A stretch of DNA of 64,000 bases from Magnolia sinica (GCF_029962835.1 NC_080573.1:91941501-92005500); one strand, 5' to 3'. Shown: positions 36,946 through 48,330, counted from the first letter of the stretch. The notes: generated from the sequence alone by a model not told the origin. Program-made: numbers and translations.

Positions 36946-37697
36946 TGTTGAGGGTTAAATATTGCATATTATCCCTCATTTATTACTTGGTTTTATGAAC
37001 ATGATAATGCTTAATGTTTTGTTTTAATTATGTTTATGTTGTAAGGAGAATTTAAGAGCTTGGATTAAAAAGGATGTTAAAAGCATGGATTTAATGCTCA
37101 AGAATCACCAAAGCAAGGATGGATCTTATGAGACCAAAAATGAAGAATTCACATGCCAAAGATCTAAAAAAACCAAGTGAGGAATGAAGAGAATTAAAGA
37201 CTTGAAGTGAAGAAAAGGAACCCTAAAAATCTGCCTGCTTCGACTAGTCTAAGCCCTCCTTCGATCAGTTTAAGGCTCTTACTCGACTAGTTGAAGACTC
37301 CTCGACTTGAACTCCAGCAACATGAACTTTTATTTTCATGCAATCTTTGACCAGTCGAAGACTTTCCTCAACCAGTTGAAGGTGCCCTCGACCAGTCGAA
37401 GGTTTTCCTCGACTCATCTAAGGTTATGTGAACAGCACACGGACTGCATAAATTTGAGGCAGTTTCCAAAATTTTCCAGCTCGGTGTGAAAGTTAGAGTT
37501 ACAAAACTATAAATAGGAGTCCGTAGGATATTCCTAGGCATCTTCTAGGGTTTGAGAAGTGGAGTAAAAGTGTGGAGAAGCCATCGCTAAGAGTTTTTCT
37601 TCCTCTTAGTCATTTTTATGCTTTCCTTAAGAGATTTTAGTTCAATCATGTCTATAGTTGGCTAAACCTCTTAGCTAGGGCTAAGAGGTGAAGCATG
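36946..37697 (+). repeat. Athila 3' LTR, left part
   Basis: Starts TGTTGAGGG and matches the 5' LTR from 6820. TATA box TATAAATAGG is at 37508-37517. The LTR is broken at GCATG (37693-37697) by solo LTR D and resumes at 50884. Its dyad array has one more unit than the 5' LTR in the block nearest the TATA box. Confidence 0.9.
37238..37421 (+). repeat. 21-bp-phased dyad array in Athila 3' LTR
   Basis: Anchors (T of TCGAC) fall at 37240, 37261, 37283 and 37302, then 37347, 37368, 37388 and 37409. The second block has four units against three in the 5' LTR (7221, 7242, 7263), a gain or loss of one 20-bp unit within one element. Confidence 0.8.
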
Positions 37698-38450
37698 TGA
37701 AAGTGCCCTGGTTTGTCAATTAGCATGAGTGTTGAGTCAGCAAGACAAGTAAGTCCCATAGGAAGATCATTCTGCCTCAAATGGATATGTGCTCTTAACT
37801 CGTTAAAGGTAACCTTAGCCTAACATCCCATGTCCTAAAACACCCAGGTATATAAAACCCTTAAAAGTGGATAGAACAACATAGGGTTTAAAGTATGAAA
37901 ACTATTTTGCAAATCAGGAAAATCTTTATGTTTTCAGCTTTTATCGATATATCGAGATCACCTCAATGAGATCGGACACCTGTTATTAATGTCCTCGGAA
38001 TGCACTCGATATCATCAAAGTGAGGACCTCTTGTGTCCAGCAACCAACTTGATCTCTCGACAAAATTCTCGATGAATCAATGGAAGAATCGATATCATCA
38101 ACATTTGAATTCCGAGATCATCGAGATGGCTCGATATAATCGAATTCTGGTTAGTCTGTGTCCAACAAGCTGTTAAGGCAAATCATAAATTTCTCGATAA
38201 CTCGAAGAGAGCCTCGATATCCTCAGAACTCAAACTTCGATGATATCGATGGATCATCAACGTTATCGAATTTGGACCAAACTAGTCTAGCAAGTGTTTA
38301 GGAGAATCCTCATTAAATGTTCGAGGAATCGTGACTCCCTTGATAATATTAATATTTAAATATCGATCATATCTAAAATAGGTCGATATCATTGAATTTG
38401 GACAATGGAATGTCCAACAAGCTTATAGGAAAATCTTCTATAAAAGATCG
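37698..38450 (+). mobile_element. SIRE-like solo LTR D, left part
   Basis: The first 753 bp of a solo LTR completed at 49175-50878. It starts TGAAAGTGCCCTGGTTTGTC, resembling the start of B1 on its sense strand, and is flanked by GCATG (37693-37697) and GCTTG (50879-50883). The uninterrupted Athila 5' LTR reads GCCTG at the same place. It contains TCGATATCATCGA-type units. It is interrupted at GATCG by the SIRE-like element. Total length without the insert is about 2.46 kb. Confidence 0.85.
37943..38275 (+). repeat. dyad array in solo LTR D, TCGATATCATCGA units
   Basis: Units anchored at about 37944, 37963, 38006, 38069, 38089, 38111, 38131, 38194, 38214, 38237 and 38257. Most intervals are 19-23 bp, or 63 bp where two units are missing. 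More units follow after the insertion (49170-49480), and a TATA-like TCTATTTAAAGAG lies at 49526-49538. Confidence 0.65.
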
Positions 38451-38470
38451 TTGAAAAGGCCTAGCTATAT

Positions 38471-38501
38471 GTCCTAGAGGGGGGGAGGGGGTGAATAGGA
38501 C
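38471..38501 (-). other. U5 hairpin, SIRE 3' LTR
   Basis: Stem GTCCTA/TAGGAC with a loop enlarged to 19 nt by extra C residues on the sense strand. Confidence 0.7.
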
Positions 38502-39520
38502 TATGCCAAATTAAAACTTTAACAGCGAAATTAAAATGAATAAAGTAAAGATAGCACTTTAAACGAATCACAATATGGAAATGTAAAGCAATCACAAAAT
38601 CTAGTTATTCTAAGGACAACCTTTCACCATAAAAACCAAGAGTTTATGGTAGGACAACCTAGCTAGAACAATTAGAGAATTAAAAGCTAAAGCTGTAAAG
38701 GAACAAAAAGGAAATAGTAAGAATTGAAATCTAAACTATTACAACATTCCCCACAGTGCTTGAAATGTAAATATTACAATATTCACATTCATACATACAT
38801 CCCACAATTTTGAATGATAAATGATATAGAAATTAAGCAAACATTCAAACCACAATACACAAAAAATTATAGTGGTTCGCCTGTGTGTTCACCAACTGTT
38901 AAACAACAGCCACACAGATTGCTACTCCACTCCTAATATCCTTACACAGGGGATATCAGCGTTCACTATGAAAATAGGTTTCACAAGTTCATCTAAAACC
39001 TTCACAATTGTATCTTTCAATGGGCTTACATAATTCAAAAACCCCACTTCTGAGTTTTCCTGGCTCTCCTCAGATAACCAATAGATTGAGATTTTTCTGG
39101 CTTAATCTCAAACAAAAACTAAAATGAAGGAAATTTACAATACAGTAAAATACCTGGATTTCTCCTTTTGTAGCAGCCCGAAGGAACCAATCGGAGTAGA
39201 AGTTTGAATGTGGAAGTTCAATGTCCAATACTCACTTTGAAATGGTTCTAGGTTCTAATTGATTTTAAATTAAACCAGTTGGGCTAACTATATTTGATTT
39301 TGATTCCAAGAAGAAGGAATATAACAATTCCTTTTTTCAATTCAGATTGGAATATAGAAACAAAATCAAATTAATAAATCTAACAAAAGAGAATATTAAA
39401 TATGCACAATTAGCTTAAGAATGAATACAGACTTATCTCAGAGTGATGCCTTGATTTTACTTGAATTGCCTTATGAAACTTTGAAATTCGTTGTCTATTT
39501 ATAGTTGCAGAAATCACATC

Positions 39521-39880
39521 TACGACTGGTCGTAGACCGAACAAATTTTTAAAATTTTAAGCGCGATTGGATAAAACCATTTCACGACTGGTCGTAGGGT
39601 GTCCACGACCGGTCGTGAGCCCTCCACGACTGGTCGTGAGCATCCTACGACTGGTCGTGAGGTACCTGATTTGATCCCTGTAGTTTGAGTCGAAGGTACA
39701 CGACTGGTCCTAGAACGAGTCGACATTGTTCCTATGACCGGTCGAGCAGTCTCCAGGACTGGTCGTAGCTCAACCAAAAAACTTCAAAAAATTACAACAA
39801 CTTAGGACTAGTCTACGAATTTCTTGGACTGGTCGAGTCAAAGCTAGGACTAATCGAACATAGTTCAGGACTAGTCTTAG
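39521..39880 (-). repeat. 21-bp-phased dyad array, ACGACYGGTCGT units (SIRE 3' LTR)
   Basis: Twelve copies of a palindromic core, ACGACYGGTCGT or GGACTAGTC-like variants. Anchored on the G of GAC they start at 39524, 39586, 39607, 39628, 39649, 39702, 39736, 39757, 39806, 39827, 39848 and 39869. Three runs keep exactly 21 bp. The spacers between cores differ in sequence. The array begins within about 20 bases of the TATA box and extends about 370 bases upstream on the sense strand. Confidence 0.9.
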
Positions 39881-40332
39881 AACAGACCAAACATTTTTAA
39901 AATGATTCAATTTGAATTATGTATATAAAATGACCTACCCTAAGGTTAATCTAAGGTCAATCATACCTTGAAAGTGAGGTATAAACATTGAGACTTCATT
40001 TCTTCATATGATAGTTGATCTTTAAAGATTGTGAAGCTTGAGATCTCTCTCCTTGATGTAACATTGAGCTTGAGATCTTCTAGAGCTTGAATTACACTTC
40101 ATCTTGCGTTGTACACTAACTTGAGTCTTTGAACAAGATCACTTCTTTCGTTGTAGCTTGTACTTGCATTTCTTGAAATGGTTTTGAAGTAGTTCTTCAT
40201 TCTTGACTTGAAGCAAAGTGTTTAGGGAGGTTGTCTTGATCATATATACCAATGAGCTTCATAAGACATAGATTGATGTTTTGGCACCACAAAATTTGAC
40301 AACCAAAGGAGCATAAAACCATAGCACTTACA

Positions 40333-40347
40333 ATCTCCCCCTTTATC
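40333..40347 (-). other. SIRE-like polypurine tract
   Basis: On the minus strand GATAAAGGGGGAGAT directly precedes the 3' LTR start, a classic copia polypurine tract. Confidence 0.85.
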
Positions 40348-40834
40348 AAATTTGTGATAAAACACTCTGCAAAAAAAAATAAAATAAGAGAAGCACAACA
40401 TACACCAGTCATATATAAGAGAACCAGTTACAGCCTGGTTAAAGAATCATGCACCAGTTGTCATTAACTAGCACAAATTCTTCCTTACTTATTTACTCCC
40501 CCTGAGTAGCACACACATACATATCGTAAAAATTAATGTTACTACCCTTCAATCCATATCCATTCTAATCAATGTAAACTACTTGAAATCTTCTCCCCCT
40601 TTTTGTCACAATATGACAAAGGAAGCAAAAAAGAAATGAAAAAGGATAATAAACAGGAGTAAGAAAAGGATTAACTAGTCAAGATTTAAGCAAATTAAAG
40701 TCCACAAACCATTAACCAGTTCAAATTCCATAGACAAAGGTCAGTCAACCAATTTGAAGTAAAAATAAAGTTCACACACCAACAAAGGTAAAAGAGTATT
40801 AGAGTTAATACAAATCCAAGGATAAAACACTTAA

Positions 40835-41963
40835 TCAGATCCAGATGAAGAATCAGGTATGGTAGGATCAAGTTGATGAAGGCCCTTGTTTATGCGCCTA
40901 AGATACTTGCGCATATATTTAAATCATAAATCATGGGCCACATTCATATTCTCTACCTTCTCCTCTAGAGCACGAAGACGAGCATCAAAATCAGATGGCT
41001 CATAGTCAAGATCATTAGCAGAATCAGATTCAATTTCATCAAAAATATCATCCATATTAATATGATCAGGAAGATCGCTAGCTTCATCTTCATTCCCTGC
41101 TTCAGCTCCTCCAACACCAACATCCACTTAGCCAGGAGCCAATTCCAACTTCCTTTTATTAATATTCGAATTGTTAAAAATAAGATGATGGATAGGAGCC
41201 TCTCCAACCGGCATAGCAACTAACATGTGATTAGCTAACACAGTCATAAGAGAGGCAAATGAAATATCACTATGACCTGGATGGAGACAAAACTAAATGA
41301 CGAAATGACATATCAATGATGGAAGACAAACTTTAGTACCAGAGATGACAGAATGTAAAACTCTAACCATAAAGGAAGTCAGTTCAGTTTTGTTACCTGA
41401 ACGAGGATACAGATTTGAAATAAAGATTCTATGGAGAACTCTTTATCTAGGTAACAAATACTTTGAGGGGAGCGCATTCCCTTTATGAGTCCATTGCACA
41501 TTCATATTACATAGATCTCTAGTGAGCATGCGTTTTTCCGATTCTGAGGGTTTTTCAGCTAAAGTATGAATAGGAATACCCTCATCGTTGATAGGTATGT
41601 CCACACGACCCAAAATCAGATGGCGGTTTATTTCAAATGGACCTTCTCTAGCATCAATTTTAAATGATAAATTCTCAGTCGAAAAATCAGAGATACATGC
41701 AAATATGGACTGCGCAATAGATTGGTATGTAGGCTCACCCCAATGTAAGACGTTAGCCCATCCTACAGCGTGAAGAAGTGGGAGAATACCAAAAGGAGCA
41801 AGTGGTCAAGATCAACAGGTCGCTCAATAATGACATTGCGCAAACGCAAATCCCGTACATATGAGGGATCATCTTCGGGTGATCGAAGATGGCACTGAGT
41901 GATAGGGGTTGATCGAGAAGAAGATGGACCACGGGAAGTTTTCTTTTTCCCTCTAGCATCCAT
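40835..41963 (-). pseudogene. env-like (plant transposon protein) ORF of the SIRE-like element
   Basis: One long minus-strand reading frame from ATG 41963 (MDARGKKKTSR) to a TAA near 40835, about 375 codons, broken by a frameshift near 41790-41810 and stops near 41435, 41296, 41128 and 40927. It has a basic, Ser-rich N-terminus, a central part with words such as VGWANVLHWGEP, NVQWTHKGNALPSKY and KVCLPSLICHFVI, and an acidic tail (DDIFDEIESDSANDLDYE) with a short predicted coiled coil (RLRALEEKVENM). This matches the extra 3' ORF of SIRE- and Athila-type elements. I see no clear signal peptide. The function in living elements is unsettled, and this copy is dead. Confidence 0.75.
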
Positions 41964-41993
41964 TTGCAATAAAATAATCAAAGAAACAAGTAA

Positions 41994-42143
41994 CTACAAA
42001 AGATGTGAAGTGGGGTTTTGATAGATCAGATTTTTAAGATAAAACCCCAAAATTGCAATGAATGACAAAATAAATTACTCCAAGAGTAAAAATGAAGTAA
42101 TTTTGACTAGAATCTACAAGAAAAATGCAAAAGACGCACTAAC
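41994..42143 (-). promoter_or_regulatory. possible intron in the env-like leader
   Basis: On the minus strand CAAG|GTTAGT (42143) and CTTTTGTAG| (41994) would bound a 150-nt intron ending 31 bases before the env-like ATG. Both fit plant consensus, but no transcript is known from the window. Confidence 0.3.
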
Positions 42144-42164
42144 CTTGAAGATCTAAGAAGGTGG

Positions 42165-42325
42165 GTACGACCGGTCGGGCATCAACTCGTTGGAGAGGAA
42201 ATAGGTAATAAAGAAGATGAAGTTTTTCCCAATTTTAAAATGTCTAGCGCGCTACACGACTGGTTGTGGGATGTCCACAACTGGTCGTGCTACGACTAGT
42301 CATGTACATCCACGACCGGTCGTGT
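42165..42325 (-). repeat. internal dyad cluster upstream of env-like ORF
   Basis: Five cores of the same kind as in the LTR (ACGACYGGTCGT), anchored at 42169, 42258, 42279, 42294 and 42314. They lie between the RNase H end (42420) and the env-like ATG (41963). Confidence 0.75.
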
Positions 42326-42419
42326 ACCAACTAAAATATGCATTTTTTATAAAAATTTAAAATTTAAACCAATAAATTATCAAATATATATACACTATGA
42401 TATAAGTATGCATGAATAT

Positions 42420-42705
42420 TCAATTTAGATTGCACATACCAAGATCAAATTTCAATTTATTAAACGTGCTTTTGTCAAGCGGTTTAGCAAAAATGTCAGC
42501 AAGTTGAGTCACGGTAGAAATGTATTCCAAAGATATCAGCTTTTCTTCTACTAATTCACGAATGTAATGATACCTAATGTCAATGTGCTTGGTACGTGAA
42601 TGTTGAATTGGATTTTTTGAAATGTTTATAGCACTGGAATTATCACAATACAATATCAATGATTCCTGTGCAATTTCATAATCGCTTAGCATACGTTTCA
42701 TCCAA
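42420..42705 (-). pseudogene. SIRE-like RNase H, C-terminal part
   Basis: Open from 42701 to 42420. It has ILYCDNSSAINISKNPIQHS, TKHIDIRYHYIRELV and the copia tail LADIFAKPLDKSTFNKL. It follows the RT/RNase H block 42706-43960 after a stop near 42712 and ends the pol polyprotein. Confidence 0.9.
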
Positions 42706-43960
42706 ACAAGCTAAGTACATGCATTTCCAGCTGCGATGTATTCAACCTTAGCAGTAGAGAGTGATATAGAACTTTACTTCTTGCTAAACCAAGAAACCAA
42801 ACAATTACCAATATAGAAACAACCACCACTGGTTGATTTCCTGTCATCAATATTACCAGCCCAATCAGTATCTGAGTACCTAGCCAATTGAACACTAGTA
42901 TCATATGGATACCAGAGACCCAATTTAGCAGTACTTGCAACATATCGCATAATCCTCTTAACAGCAGTTAAATGTAACTCTTTAGGATCAGACTGATATC
43001 TAGTGCAAATAACAACACTTAAAGCAATATCAGGTCTACTAGTAGTTAGATAAAGTAAACTGTCAATCATACTATGGAATAATTTAGGATCCACATTTTT
43101 ACATGTAGAGTCCTTTGAGAGTCTTAAAGTTGTACTCATAGGAGTATCAAAATTCTTACCATTCTCAAATTTGAACTTTTTGATTAAGTTCAGAGCATAT
43201 TTGGTTTGAGAAATAAAAATGACATTAGATTGTTGTTTCACTTGCAATACTAGAAAATAATTCAATTTCCCAAGCATGCTCATTTCAAACTTAGATTTCA
43301 TTAAATCTACAAACTCAACAGTCATGTTAGAATAGGTAGATCCATAAATAATATCATCAACGTAGATCTACACTATTAAGATGTGATCATTAAGTTTCTT
43401 AACAAAGAGAGTCTTATCTACACTTCCCATTTGAAAATCATGACTTAGTAAAAACTTAGTCAATATCTCGTACCATGCCCTGGGAGCTTGTTTTAAACCG
43501 TAGTGAGCCTTTTTAAGGTGATAGACATGATCAATGTTCTAGGGTCTTCAAAACCCATTGGTTGTTCAACATATACTTCTTCATGCAAATCACCATTTAA
43601 GAAGGCACTCTTCACATCCATTTGATAAATTTTGAATTTTCTAAACCAAGCAATGGATATAAATAGTCCGATTGACTCAAGATGAGCTACTGGGGCAAAG
43701 GTTTCATCATAATCAATACCCTCAATTTGAGTGTACCCTTGTACAACTAGTCTAGCCTTGTTTCGAATTATATTACCAAGTTCGTCGGACTTATTTTTAA
43801 AAATCCACTTAGTTCCTATAATATGTTTATCTTTAGGTCTAGGAACAAGATACCAAACATCATTTCTCACAAATTGGTTAAGCTCTTCTTGCATCGCAAC
43901 AATCCAGTTTTCGTCAGTAAGAGCTTCTTTTACGTTTGCCAGTTCAATTTAGGATGTAAA
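42706..43960 (-). pseudogene. SIRE-like reverse transcriptase and RNase H start
   Basis: Begins with [20 protein letters not shown] (43894), then [29 protein letters not shown] and [21 protein letters not shown] frameshift follows near 43520. The catalytic YVDDII is intact near 43350, preceded by a stop. The block to 42774 covers the RT C-terminus (LNLIKKFKFENGK) and early RNase H (YSDTDWAGNIDDRKSTSGGC). Confidence 0.9.
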
Positions 43961-45671
43961 ACATACGTAATTACATGTCTTCTAGTTGTCTACGAGTGCG
44001 TACACCAGTGAGAGTGTTTCTAAGAATCTGAGTGGTTGGATGATCTTTAATAGTCCTCAGTTCAGAGTCAGTTTAATTTGATGAAGTATTTGGTTTGTCA
44101 ATTAAAAGAACTTCATCATTATCTGAACTTGGGTCAGGTGTATTCAAGTGATCGTTTATGACCACATTAATAGATTCTTGAATAACACCGGTCCTTTTGT
44201 TCAGTACATAATATGCGCGATTGTTTAAAGAATATCCTAAAATGATCCCTTCATCACTTTTAGTGTCAAACTTTCCCAGATTTTCTCGGTCATGTAAAAT
44301 GTAGCACTTGATGCCAAAAACTCGAAAGTATTTGATAGTAGGCTTCTTATCGAACCACAATTCATAAGCAGTTTATTATTTGACTTACTTGTATAAAATC
44401 GGTTGATTATATAGCATGCAGTATTTACGGCTTCAGCCCAAAGATTTTTAGGGAGCTTCATACTATTTAACATTAAATTGTCATTTCTTGAAGCACTCTA
44501 TTTTTTCTTTCAACAATTTCATTTTGTTGTGGAGTTTTAGGTGCAGAGAATTCATGTAATATCTCCTAATCGCTATAGATTTCTCAAAACTACTATTCTC
44601 GAACTCAAATCCATGATCACTATAGATTTTACTGACTTGATAACCTTTTTCAGTTTGGATCCGTTTGATAATCCTTTTAACTTCATTAAGGGTTTCTGAT
44701 TTATCCCTTAGGAAGGCTACCCAAGTGAATCTGGTAAAATCATCCACGATTACCAATATGTATTTTTTACCACCTCGACTCTCCGTCCTGGTTGGTCCTA
44801 CAAGATCCATGTGGAGAAGTTCGAGAGGTTTAGATGTGGCATTAGAGTCCACCTTTTTGTGAGCACTCCTAGTTTGTTTGCCAATCTGGCATTCACCACA
44901 TATTTTGTCTACTTTTTGCAATTTAGGTAGACCTCTTATTAGTTCTCTTTTGCTCAATCTATAGAGATTGTGGTAGTGTACATGTCCGAGGCGTTTATGC
45001 CATAAGTCGGTCTCATCGATATGGACCATGTAACACAGTTGATTAGATGAGCTAGAATCACTTACGATGTAGCAATTTTTAGACGTTCTATGACCAGTTA
45101 ATATTACTGAACCATTTTTGTTTAAAATTTCACACCCTAGGTTAGAAAATTTAACACTATGATTTTTATCACATATTTGAGAAATGCTTAACAAGTTATG
45201 TTTTAACCCTTCAACGTACAAAACATTCTCAAATAAGAGGAGGTTAAAAAGTTGAACTGTACCTTGGCCAATAATCCTGCAATTGCTGTCATCACCGAAT
45301 GTGACTGAACCATCAACCATGTCTTTGAGATCGGTGATTAGACCTTTATCACCAGTCATATGCCTTGAGCATCCACTATCTAGGTACCACTTTAAATGGC
45401 TTAAAGCTTTGAAAGCCGTGTGGGTAACCAAGCTAGTAACCGTTGGAACCCATTTCATAACTGTTTTGGGTTTAGCAGTATAGTTGGTCTTCTTGTATTT
45501 GTAATTGTTGTAGGAATGACCCACTGAGTTAGATTTTAAGAGCTCCTTCAGCAAATCAACTATTTTTTCAGCTAAAGGGTTTCGGTTCTGATTTTTATAG
45601 TTGATATGATTACTTTTAGGTTTGAAAGATTGAAAAGTTTTAACATTTTTAGAAAACTTTTGATTGAACAA
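43961..45671 (-). pseudogene. SIRE-like protease and integrase
   Basis: A 396-residue open block (45671-44481) carries the protease site WYLDSGCSRHMTG, then the GAG-pre-integrase zinc region (LWHKRLGHVHYHNL, CGECQIGKQ). The integrase core follows with HMDLVGP (first Asp) and YSDHGFEFEN (second Asp). A frameshift near 44570 moves the catalytic Glu region (QQNEIVERKNR) into another frame, where it is intact. The C-terminal integrase and linker continue through 44473-44073 (MLNSMKLPKNLWAEAVN, then FRVFGIKCYI) with stops. Confidence 0.92.
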
Positions 45672-47194
45672 TTTCCTTTTGAGTTTGAAGATTCTCCTTT
45701 CACAAACTTAGGAAAAGTATTCTTCTATTTAGGAGGAACACTTTTATCATAGCCCAAACCAGATCGGTCATCACATTTTCTTAATCCAGACAAAAGTTTT
45801 TCTAACTTTGGATCACCTTGGGCATACCTCCATGAATCCTTTAAACTCAGAAGAGAAGAGACTTCAAGTTTTAATTTTTCATTTTCAGATTTTAGATTTT
45901 CAATCAGTGAAGTTTTGAAATCTAAATCACATTTTGATTTTTCAAAACAATCTGAAATGTGGGACTTTTTAAAAAAAAGTGATTCAAGATTTTCTTTAAG
46001 TTTTAAAAACTTTTCTTTTTGAAGTTTTAGTTTTACGACAATTTTACAACTTTCCTTGTATAGGGCATTGTAAGCATCTTGAAGATCTTCTTCATTTTCA
46101 CAATCACTGTTCAGATTTTCTTCACTTGTTGAATCATCATTATCTAAAATAGTGAATTTGGCTAGAGTCATAAGGGCTTTAACTTCACTGCCCGACTCGG
46201 TTTCAGAATCTTCTGATTCAGAAGAGGCTTCAGAATCAAAGGATTCATCTCAAGTAGCCAACATACTCTTCATTTTGGGTTTGTCCTTTTTAGGACACTT
46301 GTTTTCTAAATGCCCATATTCTTGGCAGTTGTAACATTGACTATCTTTTTAAGATTTTCAAGTTCTGGTTTTAGATCTTTTCTTATCATTTGATTTTTGA
46401 AAGTCAACCCTCTTTTTACTTTTGAAAATCTTGTAAAACATTTTCGCTAAAAGAGCCATATCATCTTCAAAATTTTCTAAATCAGAATTTTCTTGAGAAA
46501 TACATTTAGAAGATTTAAGAGCGATAGATTTACCTTTAGGAGCTTTAAAGTTTAACTCATAGGTTTGTAAAAAACCAACTAGTTCTTCTACCTTCATATT
46601 GTCCGTATCACGAAGTTCCTGGATCACGGTTACCTTAGAATTGAACCGTTCAGGAAGTGAGCGTAGTATTTTTACACACACTTTATTTTCTAGGATTTTA
46701 TCGCCAAGACCCCATATAGAGTTTACAATGTCATTTAATATTGTTTAAAAGTCCATAAACATTTCATTTTCTTCCATATGAATTTCCTCAAATTTAGTTG
46801 TGAGGAGTTGGACTTTAAATTTCTTGACAATTGAAGCACCCTTATGTGTCATTTCTAAAAGATCCCAAGCTTACTTTGTAGTATCACAGGATATAATTCT
46901 TTTGAATTCATCTAGTGATAGTACGTAAGTGATTGCATTTAGTGCTTTTGCATTGACACTACTCTCACTTTTCTGAACTGTGGTCTAAGTGAAATATGAT
47001 GAAACTTTTATTGATTTTGAACCATCGATACCAATTACTTCAGTGGTAAGGGGGTTCCATTTAGTCACTGTGGCTTGTCACACACTCTCATCCATGGATT
47101 TAAGGAAAATCCTCATCCTAGCTTTCCAATAGGCATAATTGGAGCCATCAAATAGTGGAGGCCTAGTGACTGAAAGGCTATCAAAATTTAACAT
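45672..47194 (-). pseudogene. SIRE-like gag
   Basis: Starts at ATG 47194 (MLNFDSLSVTRPPLFDGSNY), 70 bases after the PBS. A UBN2-type capsid region runs to about 46360 (LRSLPERFNSKV). A CCHC knuckle CYNCQEYGHLENKC lies near 46290-46340. An acidic Ser/Glu tract and a long Lys/Glu/Leu-rich coiled-coil-like stretch follow (46171-45725; LIENLKSENEKLKLEVSSLL). Stops near 47080, 46985, 46875 and 46745 break the first half. The long coiled-coil tail is typical of SIRE/Maximus gag. Confidence 0.88.
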
Positions 47195-47264
47195 CTTATA
47201 AATAGCTTAGATCAATTAACTCAGGAAATAAATCTAAATATAAAGAATTAGAACGAGCTATTAG

Positions 47265-47276
47265 ACTTTGATACCA
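47265..47276 (-). other. SIRE-like PBS
   Basis: On the minus strand TGGTATCAAAGT lies two bases after the 5' LTR end, an initiator-Met tRNA PBS with small changes. Confidence 0.85.
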
Positions 47277-47297
47277 CTTGAAAAGGCCTAGCTATAT

Positions 47298-47321
47298 GTC
47301 CTTGGGGGGGGTGAATAGGAC
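47298..47321 (-). other. U5 hairpin, SIRE 5' LTR
   Basis: Stem GTCCTW/TAGGAC with one mismatch and a C-rich loop on the sense strand, about 20 bases from the PBS. Confidence 0.6.
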
Positions 47322-48330
47322 TATGCCAAATTAAAACTTTAACAGTGGAATTAAAATGAATAAAGTAAAGATAGCACTTTAAACCAATCATGATATGGAA
47401 ATGTAAAGCAATCACAAAATCTAGTTGTTTTAAGGACAACCTTTCACCATAAAAACCAAGGGTTTATGGCAGGACAACCTTACTAGAACAATTAGAGAAT
47501 TAAAAGCTAAAACTGTAAAGGAACAGAAAGGAAATAATAAGAATTGAAATCTAAACTATTATAACATTCCCCACAATGCTTGAAATGTAAATATTACAAC
47601 ATTCACATTCACACATACATCCCACAATTTTGAATGATAAATGATATAGAAATTAAGCAAATATTCAAACCACAATACATAGAATTATAGTGGTTCGCCT
47701 GTGTGTTCACCAACTGTTAAACAACAACCACACAGATTGCTACTCTACTCATAATATCCTCACACAGGGGATATCAACGTTCACTATGAAAATAGGTTTC
47801 ACAGGTTCACCTAAAACCTTTACAATTGTGTCTTTCTATGGGCTTACATAATTCAAAAACCCCACTTCTGAGTTTTCCTAGTTCTCCTCAGATAACCAAT
47901 AGATTGAGATTTTTCTGGCTTAATCTCAAACAAAAATCAAAATGAAGGAAATTTACAATATAGTAAAAGACCTGAATTTCTCCTTTTGTAGCAGCCCAGA
48001 AGAACCAATCGGAGTAGAAGTTTGAATGTGGAAGTTCAATGTCCAATACTCACTTTGAAATGGTTTTAAGTTCTAATTGATTTTACCAATTGGGTTAGCT
48101 ATATTTGATTTTGATTCTAAGAAGAAGGAATATAACAATTCCTCTTTTCAATTCAGATTAGAATATAGAAACAAAATCAAATTAATAAAGCTAATAAAAG
48201 AGATTATTAAATATGCACAATTAGCTTAAGAATGAATACAGACTTATCTTAGAGTGATGCCTTGATTTTACTTGAATTGCCTTATGAAACTCTGAAATTT
48301 GTCGTCTATTTATAGTTGCAGAAATCGCAT

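Larger units (their letters stand above)
38451..40332 (-). repeat. SIRE-like 3' LTR (left copy)
   Basis: On the minus strand it starts TGTAAGTGCTATGG at 40332 and ends CTTTTCA(A) at 38451. TATA box CTATAAATAG corresponds to 39495-39504. U3 (39521-39880) holds twelve dyad units. The U5 hairpin at 38471-38501 has an expanded loop. It is similar to 47279-49169 throughout, with scattered substitutions and one missing 21-bp unit. Confidence 0.92.

Noticed and set aside
39521..39880. Possible CRISPR-like array because of regular palindromic repeats with unique spacers
   Set aside because: Repeats are 12-14 bp and degenerate, spacers are 7-9 bp, and they lie inside retrotransposon LTRs of a plant genome; there is no cas gene.
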